59,950 bases of DNA. It comes from an uncultured Oscillospiraceae bacterium. GTDB lineage: Bacteria; Bacillota; Clostridia; Oscillospirales; Oscillospiraceae. Below are positions 48,120-56,886 of the stretch, piece after piece. The translations under genes and the position numbers were made by a program. Where the stretch lies: the NCBI GenBank assembly GCA_947629915.1, contig CANRFN010000021.1:1-59950 (forward strand). The letters are read 5' to 3'. Position 1 is the stretch's first letter; each line of letters opens with the position of its first letter. The notes beneath the pieces were generated by a model that was not told where the DNA came from, did not search any database, and was given only the letters and a program-made list of their open reading frames with translations.

Positions 48120-48169
48120 ATGGGCAGACTGGTGCCTTGGTAAAATGGGCAGAATGGTGCCTTGGTCCG
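48120..48169. repeat. Two 25-bp tandem repeats near the left IS end
   Basis: ATGGGCAGACTGGTGCCTTG at 48120 and ATGGGCAGAATGGTGCCTTG at 48145, one base different in the shown part. Possible transposase binding sites. Confidence 0.75.
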
Positions 48170-48193
48170 GGAGACCATCTAGGCCATCCATTC

Positions 48194-50242
48194 TCAATTG
48201 GTACCCACATTCATTGCGATCCCAGGGGCCATGACTATGGTGGCATCGGCCGATTGGGTGCCATCTATTCTGTTTTCGGTGGCATCGACGTGAGCTGGAA
48301 GACTCCTGGTGGCGATGCCGTAGGGGGAGCGCAGATCGAAAGAATCGAAGATGATCGCACAATTAAGAAGGTACTGGGGGAGGGGATCATGGAATACCTC
48401 CTCAGGAGTACTGCCCTCGTACATCTGGATCAGTGCCTTGATTGGCGGAATCCGGTGCTTTTTGGCCGTATCAATTACGGACTTGAGCCTGCACTGAGCC
48501 CACATCCCATCCATCGTCCGCATCATTTTCGATACACTCTCAGATACCTTCTGATCCCTGAAACTGCGCTCAGCGATCGTGTTGTTCTCCCATGCATCGA
48601 AATCGAGGAAATACCGGAGCCAATCCTCTTTATGCTCCTCGAGCCTATCCAGAAGATTAGCGGCATCGGTTTTCTTCTTCCTCCCTGGCCCCTTCTTCTC
48701 TGGATCGACGTATGGCTGTGAATTCACCGCTCTTCCAGCAGCGATGATCTCATCGAACTCCTTTAGTGCCGCGTCGATCAATGTCTGGCTCAAGCGCGGT
48801 TTTTCATCCTTCGCTATTTTTCCGGCTGCCTTCAGCCTATTGCACTCATCGATAGCCTCCTTCTTAAGGTCCAACATGTGGTACAGAAAGCGCATAAGCC
48901 GGTCCAGCCACACAGCCTGGGAAGGATCCCGCTCTATAATCCCCTTAACCTCTCGGTCCAGGTGGATGATGCAGAGGCCATGTTCACACTGGGTGAAAAA
49001 CCAGTAACCAGATAGGCAATCGTGCACAATAATCCCATAGCGATTCTGCAGAATACCGCCTTCAACCATCCCTCTAATGCCACGAAACAGGGATGGATGC
49101 AGCACCGTATACAGCGGGGTTACTGCGGTATGAATCCAGATTGAGATTGCCTTCCCCTTTTTCAATACCTCGATCCAATACGCATCGCTCTTGTTGCTGT
49201 ATTTTTTCTTTACGGCAATTATCTCGGGAGAAGGGCGCATTTTCCTACTCGTTCCATCATGGCTTGAGCATGGGGACAGCAATATGTGCTTGCGGAAGTG
49301 GTCTACAAAGGGCTTGGCAAGTTCTCCGCCGCGCATGATGGCATTCATAACGGTTCCATCGCTGACGGGGATAGAGAACGCATCCCTGAGGATATCACCG
49401 GTACGTTTGATGCTAACACAGCCAAATTCGGCCAAAATCGCGCAGAGAGCCCACACTCCGCTACCATACTGGAACCGACTGGTGATATTAGCGGGGAAGC
49501 ACCCGCTGAGTTCCTCGCCAGTTTGAGGGCACTCTACAATGCCTATGTAGTGTGCGATGGCTTCGATGATGATCTTGATGTCGTATTCCATCCGGCAATC
49601 TTTCTTCTTGGCAGCCTTCTTGCACTTCTCATAATTGGGGCAGCCAGTACACTTCTTGGGCATGTGTACTTCTTCTTTGGTGGGCTTCATCCCTATGCAG
49701 TTCATGGAAGCAGGATCGTGGCCGGGCTTCGCGCCAGGCTTATTCCTGTTCTGCTTTTGGGGTGTCTTTATATGTAGAGGACCAGCGGGTACAATGGAGG
49801 TGACAGTGGTGTTTGGCTTGATACCTGAGAATAGTTTGGCAATAAGGATGTTATACTCCTTGGACAGCTTCTGAAGCAGCTTGCCGAAGTTCTTAATGCC
49901 ATCTGTGGAAGAAGGCCAGCCACTGTTGGAGGAATTCATCCCCAGGACGCGCTGAAGTTCCTTGAAGATTGTATCCATCTTCTTGACAGTTTCGGTTGTG
50001 TCTTCTGCGTTCGCCTTCAGACGCTCGATCTCCGCATCCCTTTGCTTGAGCTCGTTCTCAAGATAACGGATTCTACGTCCAGATTCCTCAACTCGAAGCT
50101 TCAGGCAGGAGATGACGCGCCTTACCGCATAAAACACAAGGACGAGGAGCTCGATGGCAAAGATCAGCAGAGTTGCGCTGGTCCTTTTGCAGAGCTGCTC
50201 ATCTTCAGCGGTGGCCTCTACTTCGATCACTTTGTCTGCCAT
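48194..50242 (-). CDS. tnpC: IS66-family transposase
   Basis: About 682 residues from ATG 50242 (GGAAGGAGATGAGCATA upstream). IS66 pattern: coiled coil and LGMNSSNSGWPSS near the start, HMPKKCTGCPNYEKCKK as zinc-finger part, GSGVWALCAILAEFG and SDGTVMNAI, SHDGTSRKMRPSP, HDCLSGYWFF, HGLCIIHLDREVKG and the WENNTIAERSFRDQKVSES block with the final catalytic acid. Unusual is a hydrophobic segment near the N-terminus (LLIFAIELLVLVFYAVRRVI) before the coiled coil. Confidence 0.9.
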   Translation of the reverse strand: MADKVIEVEATAEDEQLCKRTSATLLIFAIELLVLVFYAVRRVISCLKLRVEESGRRIRYLENELKQRDAEIERLKANAEDTTETVKKMDTIFKELQRVLGMNSSNSGWPSSTDGIKNFGKLLQKLSKEYNILIAKLFSGIKPNTTVTSIVPAGPLHIKTPQKQNRNKPGAKPGHDPASMNCIGMKPTKEEVHMPKKCTGCPNYEKCKKAAKKKDCRMEYDIKIIIEAIAHYIGIVECPQTGEELSGCFPANITSRFQYGSGVWALCAILAEFGCVSIKRTGDILRDAFSIPVSDGTVMNAIMRGGELAKPFVDHFRKHILLSPCSSHDGTSRKMRPSPEIIAVKKKYSNKSDAYWIEVLKKGKAISIWIHTAVTPLYTVLHPSLFRGIRGMVEGGILQNRYGIIVHDCLSGYWFFTQCEHGLCIIHLDREVKGIIERDPSQAVWLDRLMRFLYHMLDLKKEAIDECNRLKAAGKIAKDEKPRLSQTLIDAALKEFDEIIAAGRAVNSQPYVDPEKKGPGRKKKTDAANLLDRLEEHKEDWLRYFLDFDAWENNTIAERSFRDQKVSESVSKMMRTMDGMWAQCRLKSVIDTAKKHRIPPIKALIQMYEGSTPEEVFHDPLPQYLLNCAIIFDSFDLRSPYGIATRSLPAHVDATENRIDGTQSADATIVMAPGIAMNVGTN

Positions 50243-50285
50243 TATGCTCATCTCCTTCCAAACCATAGTTGATTATTCGTGCTGA

Positions 50286-50723
50286 CTAAGACTGAGTACC
50301 CTCCAGGACGGCGCAGTGACTGTTGAAAGCCCTCTTCAACGCAGCGAGGGATGACCTGCAAGCTCTGAGATTACTCTTTAGCCGCTGGTTTTCTGCCTCG
50401 AGAGCTTTGTTCTTCGCCTCCAGCGTCTTGTACTGGGATTCGCCCCGCCGAATTCGGTTCTGTGCATCCGAAAGCTGCCGCTGCAGTGCGGCGGCATCTT
50501 TTGAATGAGCGCCATCCACAGAGGACTCGCTAGCATCCGGTTTTGCCTTCTTCGGCCTGCCGCGTTTTCCAGTTGGAACGAGCTGGCCCGTGACAGGATC
50601 CAGCTTTCCAATGCAGCGGCGTAGTGGTGACGGGCGTTTTTTCTCAGGATCCCACCTTGAGACGGACTCGTACAAGTAGGTGTTGCCTGTCTTCTTATCA
50701 TAGGCCTTCACGATGCAAGACAC
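50286..50723 (-). CDS. IS66-associated accessory protein
   Basis: About 145 residues from GTG 50723, preceded by GGAGGAG; a TTG 21 bases upstream is possible. N-terminal part YDKKTGNTYLYESVSRWDPE and RRCIGKLDPVTGQLVPTGKR resembles the first domain of IS4/IS1634-type transposases; then a KRGRPKKAK hook-like basic segment and a coiled coil (KTLEAKNKALEAENQRLKSN). It probably binds DNA and helps the transposase. It replaces the usual TnpA and TnpB pair. Confidence 0.7.
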   Translation of the reverse strand: MSCIVKAYDKKTGNTYLYESVSRWDPEKKRPSPLRRCIGKLDPVTGQLVPTGKRGRPKKAKPDASESSVDGAHSKDAAALQRQLSDAQNRIRRGESQYKTLEAKNKALEAENQRLKSNLRACRSSLAALKRAFNSHCAVLEGTQS

Positions 50724-50851
50724 GATAGTCTCCTCCACTGCCAAGATTCGAATTTTTAAGCATTATATATCGGTTCTTCTTAAAATTCAAGTAGGCACTA
50801 TAACCAAATTTTTATTTGAAATTTCGATTCTCTGTGGCGGTTACAACAAAA

Positions 50852-50886
50852 CCAGGGGATTCGTGGATGATCCACAAATCCCCTGG
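50852..50886. terminator. Hairpin inside the right IS end
   Basis: CCAGGGGATT with AATCCCCTGG and an inner GTGGAT/ATCCAC form a long stem with one mismatched step. It would block transcription entering the element. Confidence 0.65.
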
Positions 50887-50903
50887 GCTGACTGAATAGA
50901 TAC

Positions 50904-51182
50904 GTGCAGGAGATGTTTGAGATCCTCAGCCGGTGCAAGGGGGTGCCCAGGCGGTACAGAGCAGTCCCCCTGGGCCTGCTGAAACCCTTCGCCTCCCTGA
51001 TGGAGTGGGTGGAGAACCGGCTGAAATTGCCCAAGCTCATCACGCCGTACTCCCTGTACACCCTGGGCAGCAACGGGCACTTCAGCCACGCGAAGGCGGA
51101 CCGAATGCTGGGCTACAAGGTTCGCCCACTGGAACAGACGCTGGCAGACACGGCGGCGTGGCTGCGCAGCGAAACCGTCTGA
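50904..51182 (+). pseudogene. NAD-dependent epimerase/dehydratase, 3' part
   Basis: 92 codons after the IS: VQEMFEILSRCKGVPRRYRA, then PKLITPYSLYTLGSNGHFSH and RMLGYKVRPLEQTLADTAAW, the usual C-terminal end of such epimerases. It joins exactly to the 5' part at VQE when the element and one copy of GTGCAGGA are removed. Confidence 0.9.
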
Positions 51183-51240
51183 ACAGGTCCCGTCCGCTTT
51201 TCTCTCAGCATTGCACTCCTCTTCCTCCTCTTTTTCATAT

Positions 51241-51276
51241 GGCAGCGGCCGAGCCCATACGGGTTCGGCCGCTGCC
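51241..51276 (+). terminator. 16-bp hairpin downstream of the epimerase gene
   Basis: GGCAGCGGCCGAGCCC, loop ATAC, GGGTTCGGCCGCTGCC, followed by AGTTTT. A terminator for the epimerase gene and possibly for the convergent glycosylase gene. Confidence 0.75.
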
Positions 51277-51302
51277 AGTTTTCGTCTTAAGTGCAATGCT
51301 GC

Positions 51303-51938
51303 TCACGGATCCCCGTCAGACAACCAAAACCGCCAGGGCAGCTTGGCGTCCTCCCCGGCGTAGTCCACCCCGATCCGGGTGCCCACATGGATCTCCAACG
51401 GTGCGGCATCCTCCGCCGGAACTGGGACATCCTCCGGCAACGCGTCACAGGCGGCGAGCTCCGGGGATCCCCAGGGCAGGCCGTTGCACGCCCTCGTGAT
51501 ATCCATAGCCTTGCACAGCTTCCCGGGGCCGTTCAGGAAGTTGCGCCATTGCGCCTTGGTAAGATCATCTGCGGAACAGGCATACCGGTTCCGGGCCATC
51601 TGTTCCACGCCCATCCGGGGTTCCAGTCCCCGGATCAGCACCGCCGCCGGCTCTCCCTCCGCCTCGGTCACCAGGTTCAGGCAGCAGTACATCCCGTAGA
51701 TCAGGTACACATAGGCGGTGCCCGGCGGGGCGAACAAGGTCTCGGTGCGGGCGGTGCGCCGGTAGTTGTATGCGTGGCAGGCCCGGTCCATCCTTCCGAT
51801 ATACGCCTCCGTCTCCGTGATCCGCCCCGCCATCTCGAGATCGCCAACACGGCGCACCAGGTATTTGCCCAGGAGGTCCCGGGCCACGGCAACGGTGTCG
51901 CGGTTATAGAAAGCCTCTGGCAGCAGGGTTGGCGCCAT
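51303..51938 (-). CDS. 3-methyladenine DNA glycosylase (AAG/MPG family)
   Basis: 211 residues from ATG 51938 (GGAGGAGGGAGATCC upstream). LLGKYLVRRVGDLEMAGRIT with ETEAYIGRMDRACHAY as the family core (catalytic Glu in ETEAY), GTAYVYLIYGMYCCLNLVTE, and NGPGKLCKAMDITRACNG. It removes alkylated and deaminated purines. The frame upstream of 51938 is not coding. Confidence 0.92.
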   Translation of the reverse strand: MAPTLLPEAFYNRDTVAVARDLLGKYLVRRVGDLEMAGRITETEAYIGRMDRACHAYNYRRTARTETLFAPPGTAYVYLIYGMYCCLNLVTEAEGEPAAVLIRGLEPRMGVEQMARNRYACSADDLTKAQWRNFLNGPGKLCKAMDITRACNGLPWGSPELAACDALPEDVPVPAEDAAPLEIHVGTRIGVDYAGEDAKLPWRFWLSDGDP

Positions 51939-52102
51939 GGATCTCCCTCCTCCGGTGTGGTTTCCCGTATCGTACCGGTTCCGGGGGCGTTCGTCAAGGG
52001 GAAGGAAAGAGAAAACTCCTGATTGCATCCAGAGCCAAAAGGTTGTAGGATAAGGGGCACACTGGATTGCATTTCCACCTGAGGAAGGAGCGGGACACCA
52101 CC

Positions 52103-52960
52103 ATGAACTTTGCAGGCTTCGAACAGGACATCGCGGCATACAACTGGCCGGTATACGGCGCGGAGGTCTATCAGAACGGCACCCTCGTATACAGTTACGG
52201 GGACACCATCCACCCCTACGAGGTGTACTCCATCACCAAGAGCATCCTCTCCATCGCCGTGGGGATGGTCTGGGATCAGGGGCTGCTGGATCTGGACGCC
52301 CCCGTTCTCGAACTGCTGCCACAGGATGCGGTCTCCCGGATGTCTCCCTCCCAGAGGGCCCTCTTTCAGCCCATTTCGATACGGCGGCTGCTCACCATGT
52401 CTGTGTCCGGCTTCCCCTTCCGGCCGGAGGGAGCGAACTACCTGGACTTCTCCCTGAACTGCCCCATCCAGCCGGAGCAGCAGGCCTTCCAGTACTCCAA
52501 CATCAGCGCGTACCTGGTGGGGGTGGCGGTGGAGACAATCCTGGAAAAGAATCTCATACCCTTCCTGGAGGAGCGGCTCTTCGCCCCGCTGCACATCACA
52601 GACTACCACTGCGGCACCTCCCCCGAGGGCCACTTCTACGGTGCCTCCCAGATGCGGCTCTCCTGCCGTGATCTCAGCAAGGTGGGGCTGATGCTGGCAA
52701 ACGGCGGCACCTGTGAAGGCCATCGATACCTCTCCCAGGCCTATGTGGACCTTGCCACTTCGATCCAGCAGGCAAACCGGGAGGGCGGATACGGGTTCTT
52801 CTTCTGGCGGGAGAAGGGTGGTTTTGCCATGCACGGAAAGTGGATGCAGCGGTGCATCGTCCTCCCGGAGCGGGGTCTCGTAGTCTCATGCCTCTCCCAC
52901 ATGGAGGAGGGCGGCGCCTTTCTCCAGGCCAGCGTGGAGCGAAATCTCCTGGATTCATAG
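52103..52960 (+). CDS. Serine hydrolase, class C beta-lactamase-like
   Basis: 285 residues from ATG 52103. SITK (S43, K46), YSN (Y131) and HGK near the end are the catalytic motifs of class C beta-lactamase-like proteins, many of which are esterases or peptidases. No signal peptide, so it is probably cytoplasmic and not a secreted beta-lactamase. Divergent from the glycosylase gene. Confidence 0.85.
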   Translation: MNFAGFEQDIAAYNWPVYGAEVYQNGTLVYSYGDTIHPYEVYSITKSILSIAVGMVWDQGLLDLDAPVLELLPQDAVSRMSPSQRALFQPISIRRLLTMSVSGFPFRPEGANYLDFSLNCPIQPEQQAFQYSNISAYLVGVAVETILEKNLIPFLEERLFAPLHITDYHCGTSPEGHFYGASQMRLSCRDLSKVGLMLANGGTCEGHRYLSQAYVDLATSIQQANREGGYGFFFWREKGGFAMHGKWMQRCIVLPERGLVVSCLSHMEEGGAFLQASVERNLLDS

Positions 52961-53095
52961 CCCCAGTCCCGTATATTTCCAAAATTCACGGCGCCGCCCT
53001 TGCACATGCGGGGGAAATGCGGTATACTGCTCCAGGAAGCGCAAATGGAACGCTTCCCAGCCCCATCGGGGGCCAATTTGCTCGGAGGTAGTCTC

Positions 53096-53557
53096 TTGAA
53101 TCCATCCAAATTCAAACCCATCGTCCGCCGCACCCTCTGGGCGGCCGCCCTGGCCTGGTACGCCGTCTGTCTCTATCTCTCCTGGCAGAACGGAGAGGAC
53201 ACGTTCAACACCAGCTGGGGTATCGCCGCCGCTGCCCTGGAGGTGCTGCAGCATTTCGACATCCGCCCGGACCCCCAGCAGTTCCACAGTTCTCTGCGGC
53301 TGGCGGCCCACTTCGGCATCTTCTTTGTGGCAGGCGTTCTCCAGGCCGCCGCCCTCACCGACTCCCCACGGAGGCACCGCTACGCCATCGCCGCTGGCAT
53401 CAGCTCCCTCGTGGCCGTGGCCGGCGAGGTGGGCAAGGTGAACATCCCCGGCCGCCATCTCCAGTGGGACGAGACCGGGCTCAACGTCATCGGCGCCGTC
53501 TGCGGCGTGCTGCTGGTACTTGCGGCTAAGGCGGCCTGGGACCGGCGGCACACCTGA
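53096..53557 (+). CDS. VanZ-like membrane protein
   Basis: 153 residues from TTG 53096 (GGAGGTAGTCTC upstream). Four membrane helices: TLWAAALAWYAVCLYLSWQN, HFGIFFVAGVLQAAALTDSP-like stretch, AIAAGISSLVAVAGEVGKV, NVIGAVCGVLLVLAAKAAW. The SWQNGEDT, HFGIFF and GR...W.D...N..G pattern is that of the VanZ family. Role in teicoplanin resistance applies only to some members. Confidence 0.8.
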   Translation: MNPSKFKPIVRRTLWAAALAWYAVCLYLSWQNGEDTFNTSWGIAAAALEVLQHFDIRPDPQQFHSSLRLAAHFGIFFVAGVLQAAALTDSPRRHRYAIAAGISSLVAVAGEVGKVNIPGRHLQWDETGLNVIGAVCGVLLVLAAKAAWDRRHT

Positions 53558-53595
53558 TCCAAGTATTCCACTCTCATCGAAAGGCAGGGATCTCC

Positions 53596-53943
53596 ATGCA
53601 AGGCCCGTACAAAGTGATCACCCTCTGCGGCAGCACCCGCTTCAAAGACGCCTTTCTGGAGGCCCAGAAGCGCCTCACCCTGGCGGGAAACATCGTCATC
53701 AGCGTGGGGCTCTTCGGCCACGCGGGAGACCGCGAGGTGTGGGAGGGCATGGCGGAGGACACCGTCACCCGGACGAAGGCCATGCTGGACGACATGCACA
53801 AGCGCAAGATCGACATGGCAGACGAGATCTTTGTGATCAACGTGGGCGGCTACATCGGGGACAGCACCCGCTCGGAGATCGCCTACGCATCGGCCCACGG
53901 GAAGCCGGTGCGCTATCTGGAGCCGGCCGTTCCGGAACGATAA
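53596..53943 (+). CDS. Nucleoside 2-deoxyribosyltransferase-like protein
   Basis: 115 residues: VITLCGSTRFKDAFLEAQKR, a Rossmann-like start, then DEIFVINVGGYIGDSTRSEI, where the G-D-S and E resemble the substrate-binding and catalytic part of the deoxyribosyltransferase/YtoQ-like group. Small cytoplasmic nucleotide-handling enzyme, activity unproven. ATG 53596. Confidence 0.65.
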   Translation: MQGPYKVITLCGSTRFKDAFLEAQKRLTLAGNIVISVGLFGHAGDREVWEGMAEDTVTRTKAMLDDMHKRKIDMADEIFVINVGGYIGDSTRSEIAYASAHGKPVRYLEPAVPER

Positions 53944-53956
53944 GGAGTGCAGGCCT

Positions 53957-54883
53957 ATGGTAACTATCACATTGCTGGGCACCGCCTCCCTGCTGCCGCT
54001 GCCGGACCGGGCGGAGACCGCCGCATTCCTCAGCTGCAACGGCCGGGGGATCCTGCTGGACTGCGGGGAGGGCACCCAGACCGCGGCCCGCAAGGCGGAT
54101 GTGAACCTGATGCGGACCGATCTCATCGCCCTCACCCACTACCACGGAGACCATGTGTTCGGCCTGCCGGGGCTGCTGCAGAGCATGAGCGTGCTGGGCC
54201 GCACCGAGCCCATCACCATCACCGGGCCCGCGGGTCTGAACCAGGAGCTGCAGCCCCTGCTCCGCCTCACCGGCAAGACCACCTATGAGATCCGGGTCAT
54301 GCGGATGCCGGAGGGCGGACTCCCCCTGAAGCAACTGCACAGCAACTGGCCGGACGGGGCGACCCTCGCCGCCTTCGGCACCAACCACCGGGTGTCCAGC
54401 CAGGGGTACTGCTTCACCCTGGACCGGGCGGGCAAGTTTCAGCCGGACAAGGCCAAGGCCTTAGGCATCCCGGTACAGCTCTGGAGCCGCCTGCAGCGGG
54501 GGGAGACCGTTGCCGTGGATGGGAAGACTTATCGGCCGGAAGAGGTGCTGGGTCCCGCCAGGAAGGGCATCCGCTTTGTCTTCTCCGGGGACACCTCCCC
54601 CTGCAGCAGCCTCATCCAGGCCTCAATGGGCGCGGACCTTCTGATCTGCGAGGGCACATATGGGGACCCGGAGCAGACGGAGACCGCCCTGGAGCGGGGC
54701 CACATGACCTTCTCCCAGGCCGCCGAGATCGCCGCAGCCGCAGGGGTAAAGGAGCTCTGGCTGGCCCACTACTCCCAGATGATGCAGGATCCCGTGGCGT
54801 ATCTCCCCTATGCCGCGTCCATCTTCCCCGGCGCCGTCTGCGGCGTGGACGGCATGTCCAAAACCCTCACCTTCCCGGATTAG
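53957..54883 (+). CDS. rnz: Ribonuclease Z (tRNA 3' endonuclease)
   Basis: 308 residues of metallo-beta-lactamase fold. THYHGDHVFGLPGLLQSM contains the HxHxDH zinc motif (H61, H63, D65, H66); LLDCGEGTQ at about 33 to 41, FSGDTSPCSS as the later D ligand, EGTYGDPEQTETALERGHMT with the HMT loop, and LAHYSQM with the last His. Full length for the short bacterial form. ATG 53957 follows AAGGAGTGCAGGCCT. Confidence 0.93.
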   Translation: MVTITLLGTASLLPLPDRAETAAFLSCNGRGILLDCGEGTQTAARKADVNLMRTDLIALTHYHGDHVFGLPGLLQSMSVLGRTEPITITGPAGLNQELQPLLRLTGKTTYEIRVMRMPEGGLPLKQLHSNWPDGATLAAFGTNHRVSSQGYCFTLDRAGKFQPDKAKALGIPVQLWSRLQRGETVAVDGKTYRPEEVLGPARKGIRFVFSGDTSPCSSLIQASMGADLLICEGTYGDPEQTETALERGHMTFSQAAEIAAAAGVKELWLAHYSQMMQDPVAYLPYAASIFPGAVCGVDGMSKTLTFPD

Positions 54884-55084
54884 CGCATTTCTGTCTCTTT
54901 TGCCCCGGTTCCAACTGGGCCGGGGCACTTTTCACGCTTTGTCAGCAGACATTTTTTGCCCTTTTTCGCACAGAAATTGTCCTTTTTCCTCGCTTGGAGG
55001 GCTCTCAGCACCGCAATCTGCGGTCTGGTCTCCCCAAATCTCCCCCGCACATCTCGAAACATGCCGCCCTGCCGGTTTTTCCTG

Positions 55085-55112
55085 TTGCCGAACGGGAAAA
55101 AACTGGTATAAT
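55085..55112 (+). promoter_or_regulatory. Promoter of the tdk operon
   Basis: TTGCCG (55085), 16-bp spacer, TATAAT (55107 to 55112) preceded by TGG (extended -10), 53 bp upstream of the tdk ATG. Confidence 0.75.
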
Positions 55113-55164
55113 GGCACTGATACAACGCCCCGCGACATGGGGCAGAACAACACGGAGGTACACG

Positions 55165-55782
55165 ATGGCACAGCTCTTTTTCAAATACGGAGCGATGGGC
55201 TCCAGCAAGACCGCCAATGCCCTGATGGCGCGGTTCAACTATGAGGAACGGGGCCAGAATGCGCTGCTGGTAAAGCCGCAGCTGGACACCCGGGACGGAG
55301 ACCACATGGTCCACTCCCGCATCGGCCTGGAGTACCCCTGCATCTACTTCCACGAGATGCGGCAGAGGTCCGATGAGGATCTCCGCGCCTACGACTGCAT
55401 CATCGTGGACGAGGCCCAGTTTCTCACCAAGGAAGAGGTGATGTACCTGGTGCACCTCGTGGACGACTGCGACATCCCGGTGATCTGCTATGGCCTCCGG
55501 GCGGACTTCCGGGGCGAGCTCTTCCCGGGCAGCTATCAGCTTCTGGTGATGGCAGACAAGCTGGAAGAGGTGAAGACCATCTGCTGGTGCGGCAAGAAGG
55601 CGGCCTTCAACGCCCGCTTTGACGCCAATGGCGTGGTGCTGAAGGAGGGCGCCCAGGTGGTGATCGGCGCCAACGACCAGTACATCGGCCTCTGCCGCAA
55701 GCACTGGACGAAGGGGGACCTGGGCCCGGACGTGCAGCGGCTCCGGGAAGAGGGCACCCTGGTGGGAGAGGCGAAGGCGTGA
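55165..55782 (+). CDS. tdk: Thymidine kinase, type II
   Basis: 205 residues. Walker A YGAMGSSKT (8 to 16), DDCDIPVICYGLRADF and CIIVDEAQFLTKE as catalytic and lid parts, and the zinc/dTMP-binding region ICWCGKKAAFNARFD. The second zinc pair is reduced to GLCRKHW. ATG 55165 follows CGGAGGTACACG. The stop overlaps the next gene's GTG (GTGA), so they are translationally coupled. Confidence 0.93.
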   Translation: MAQLFFKYGAMGSSKTANALMARFNYEERGQNALLVKPQLDTRDGDHMVHSRIGLEYPCIYFHEMRQRSDEDLRAYDCIIVDEAQFLTKEEVMYLVHLVDDCDIPVICYGLRADFRGELFPGSYQLLVMADKLEEVKTICWCGKKAAFNARFDANGVVLKEGAQVVIGANDQYIGLCRKHWTKGDLGPDVQRLREEGTLVGEAKA

Positions 55783-56822
55783 GCTACGGAGATTCCAAGG
55801 GAAAGAAGAGGGGCAAACGGAAGCGCCCCACGCCAGAGGAGTCCACCAGTCCCATCGAGTTCTTCATCGCGCATGAGAACCCCACCCTGGAGGACACGCT
55901 GGAGGAGCTCCACAGCTACCCCGTATACCCCAATGAGATGGCACTGGAGGTCCGCAACCTGCTCTGTGAGCGGATCTGTGCGTTTCAAAAGCTCCGCTAT
56001 CTGGGCAGGCATTTCCCGTTTCGCTGCACGGTAGATGAGAACATCATAAACCGGGGCAAGTCTGAAATCCTGGTGCACTTTCTCACCCCGGAGGCGGAGC
56101 GGTACCACATGGACGATGCCTGGCTCTGCGACACCTCCCGGCAGGAACACAGCGCCATGCTGCTCCTGGGGGACATTCTCTTCAAAGACGCGCTGGTGGA
56201 GCATCTCCAGTTCCAGAAGTTCTTTCACATTCACCTTCTGCATCCCCCGCTGCCAAGGCCAGAGATGGAGGCCCTCCACCAGCGCAGTGCCGAAACCGCG
56301 CAAAAGCTGGTCCAACAGATGGAGCAGGCCGTGGTCTCTGGGAGAGCGGTGATCTGCGGAGAGGTCCGGGAGCTGCTCGGCGCCACCGCTCGGGAAAAGC
56401 TTCTCTTCTTCTATACCAGTCTCATGGAGGCGGCCTATCCCAAGTTGTCTCTGATTCAGAGGCCCGTGAAAGACAAGACAGCTGTCTGGAACATCCTTCA
56501 GGGTATGGACGCCTACACCCTCTTCGAGGCGGACCATAACAAGGGCAACCCGGCGGCCCAGGCGGAGCTGTTGCAGTGGCTGGAGGAGCAGTTCCAGGCC
56601 GGCGTGCACCCCGCGCTGGACGATGTGTTCCGCCGCTACACCTCCATCCCCTACGGCTGGCTGCCGCTGGACGTGAGAGCCGTGCTGGCCTATCTGGCCG
56701 CCGATCAGAAGATCATCGTCCTGGCAGACGGCACCGCGGTCTCCAGCACCGATCCCAACCTCCCGGACATGCTCTGCCGGAAGCGCACGGAGGAGCTCTC
56801 CCTCGCCCCAGGCAGATCCTGA
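55779..56822 (+). CDS. Short BrxC C-terminal-like protein
   Basis: 347 residues from GTG 55779. After a basic start (SYGDSKGKKRGKRKRPTPEE) the protein parallels the middle of the BREX protein BrxC: YLGRHFPFRCTVDENIINRG, SGRAVICGEVRELLGATAR, FRRYTSIPYGWLPLDVRAVL, the last being the winged-helix PYGW block. It ends just after that point (EELSLAPGRS), lacking the C-terminal coiled coil of its neighbour. No P-loop. Probably a partial duplicate of the next gene. Confidence 0.6.
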   Translation: MSYGDSKGKKRGKRKRPTPEESTSPIEFFIAHENPTLEDTLEELHSYPVYPNEMALEVRNLLCERICAFQKLRYLGRHFPFRCTVDENIINRGKSEILVHFLTPEAERYHMDDAWLCDTSRQEHSAMLLLGDILFKDALVEHLQFQKFFHIHLLHPPLPRPEMEALHQRSAETAQKLVQQMEQAVVSGRAVICGEVRELLGATAREKLLFFYTSLMEAAYPKLSLIQRPVKDKTAVWNILQGMDAYTLFEADHNKGNPAAQAELLQWLEEQFQAGVHPALDDVFRRYTSIPYGWLPLDVRAVLAYLAADQKIIVLADGTAVSSTDPNLPDMLCRKRTEELSLAPGRS

Positions 56823-56886
56823 ACCCGGCATTCTCTACCATCCCAGCATTCTTGTGGCCCAGCGCCAGAGAGAGGAGGCCCGCAGC

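Larger units (their letters stand above)
47923..50903. mobile_element. IS66-family insertion element, 2,981 bp
   Basis: Perfect 14-bp terminal inverted repeats GTATCTATTCAGTC (47923) and GACTGAATAGATAC (ending 50903), flanked by the 8-bp target duplication GTGCAGGA (47915 to 47922 and 50904 to 50911). IS66 elements have ends starting GTA and 8-bp duplications. It carries a transposase and one accessory gene, and strong hairpins just inside both ends. It interrupts the SDR gene. Confidence 0.93.

Noticed and set aside
51701..52834. 377-codon minus-strand ORF
   Set aside because: Antisense to the serine hydrolase and running into the glycosylase gene in another frame.
52103..52960. Antibiotic-resistance beta-lactamase
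   Set aside because: The fold motifs are present but there is no signal peptide, and most such chromosomal proteins are other hydrolases.
55536..56831. 431-codon minus-strand ORF
   Set aside because: Antisense of tdk and the first BrxC-like gene; no recognisable domain.
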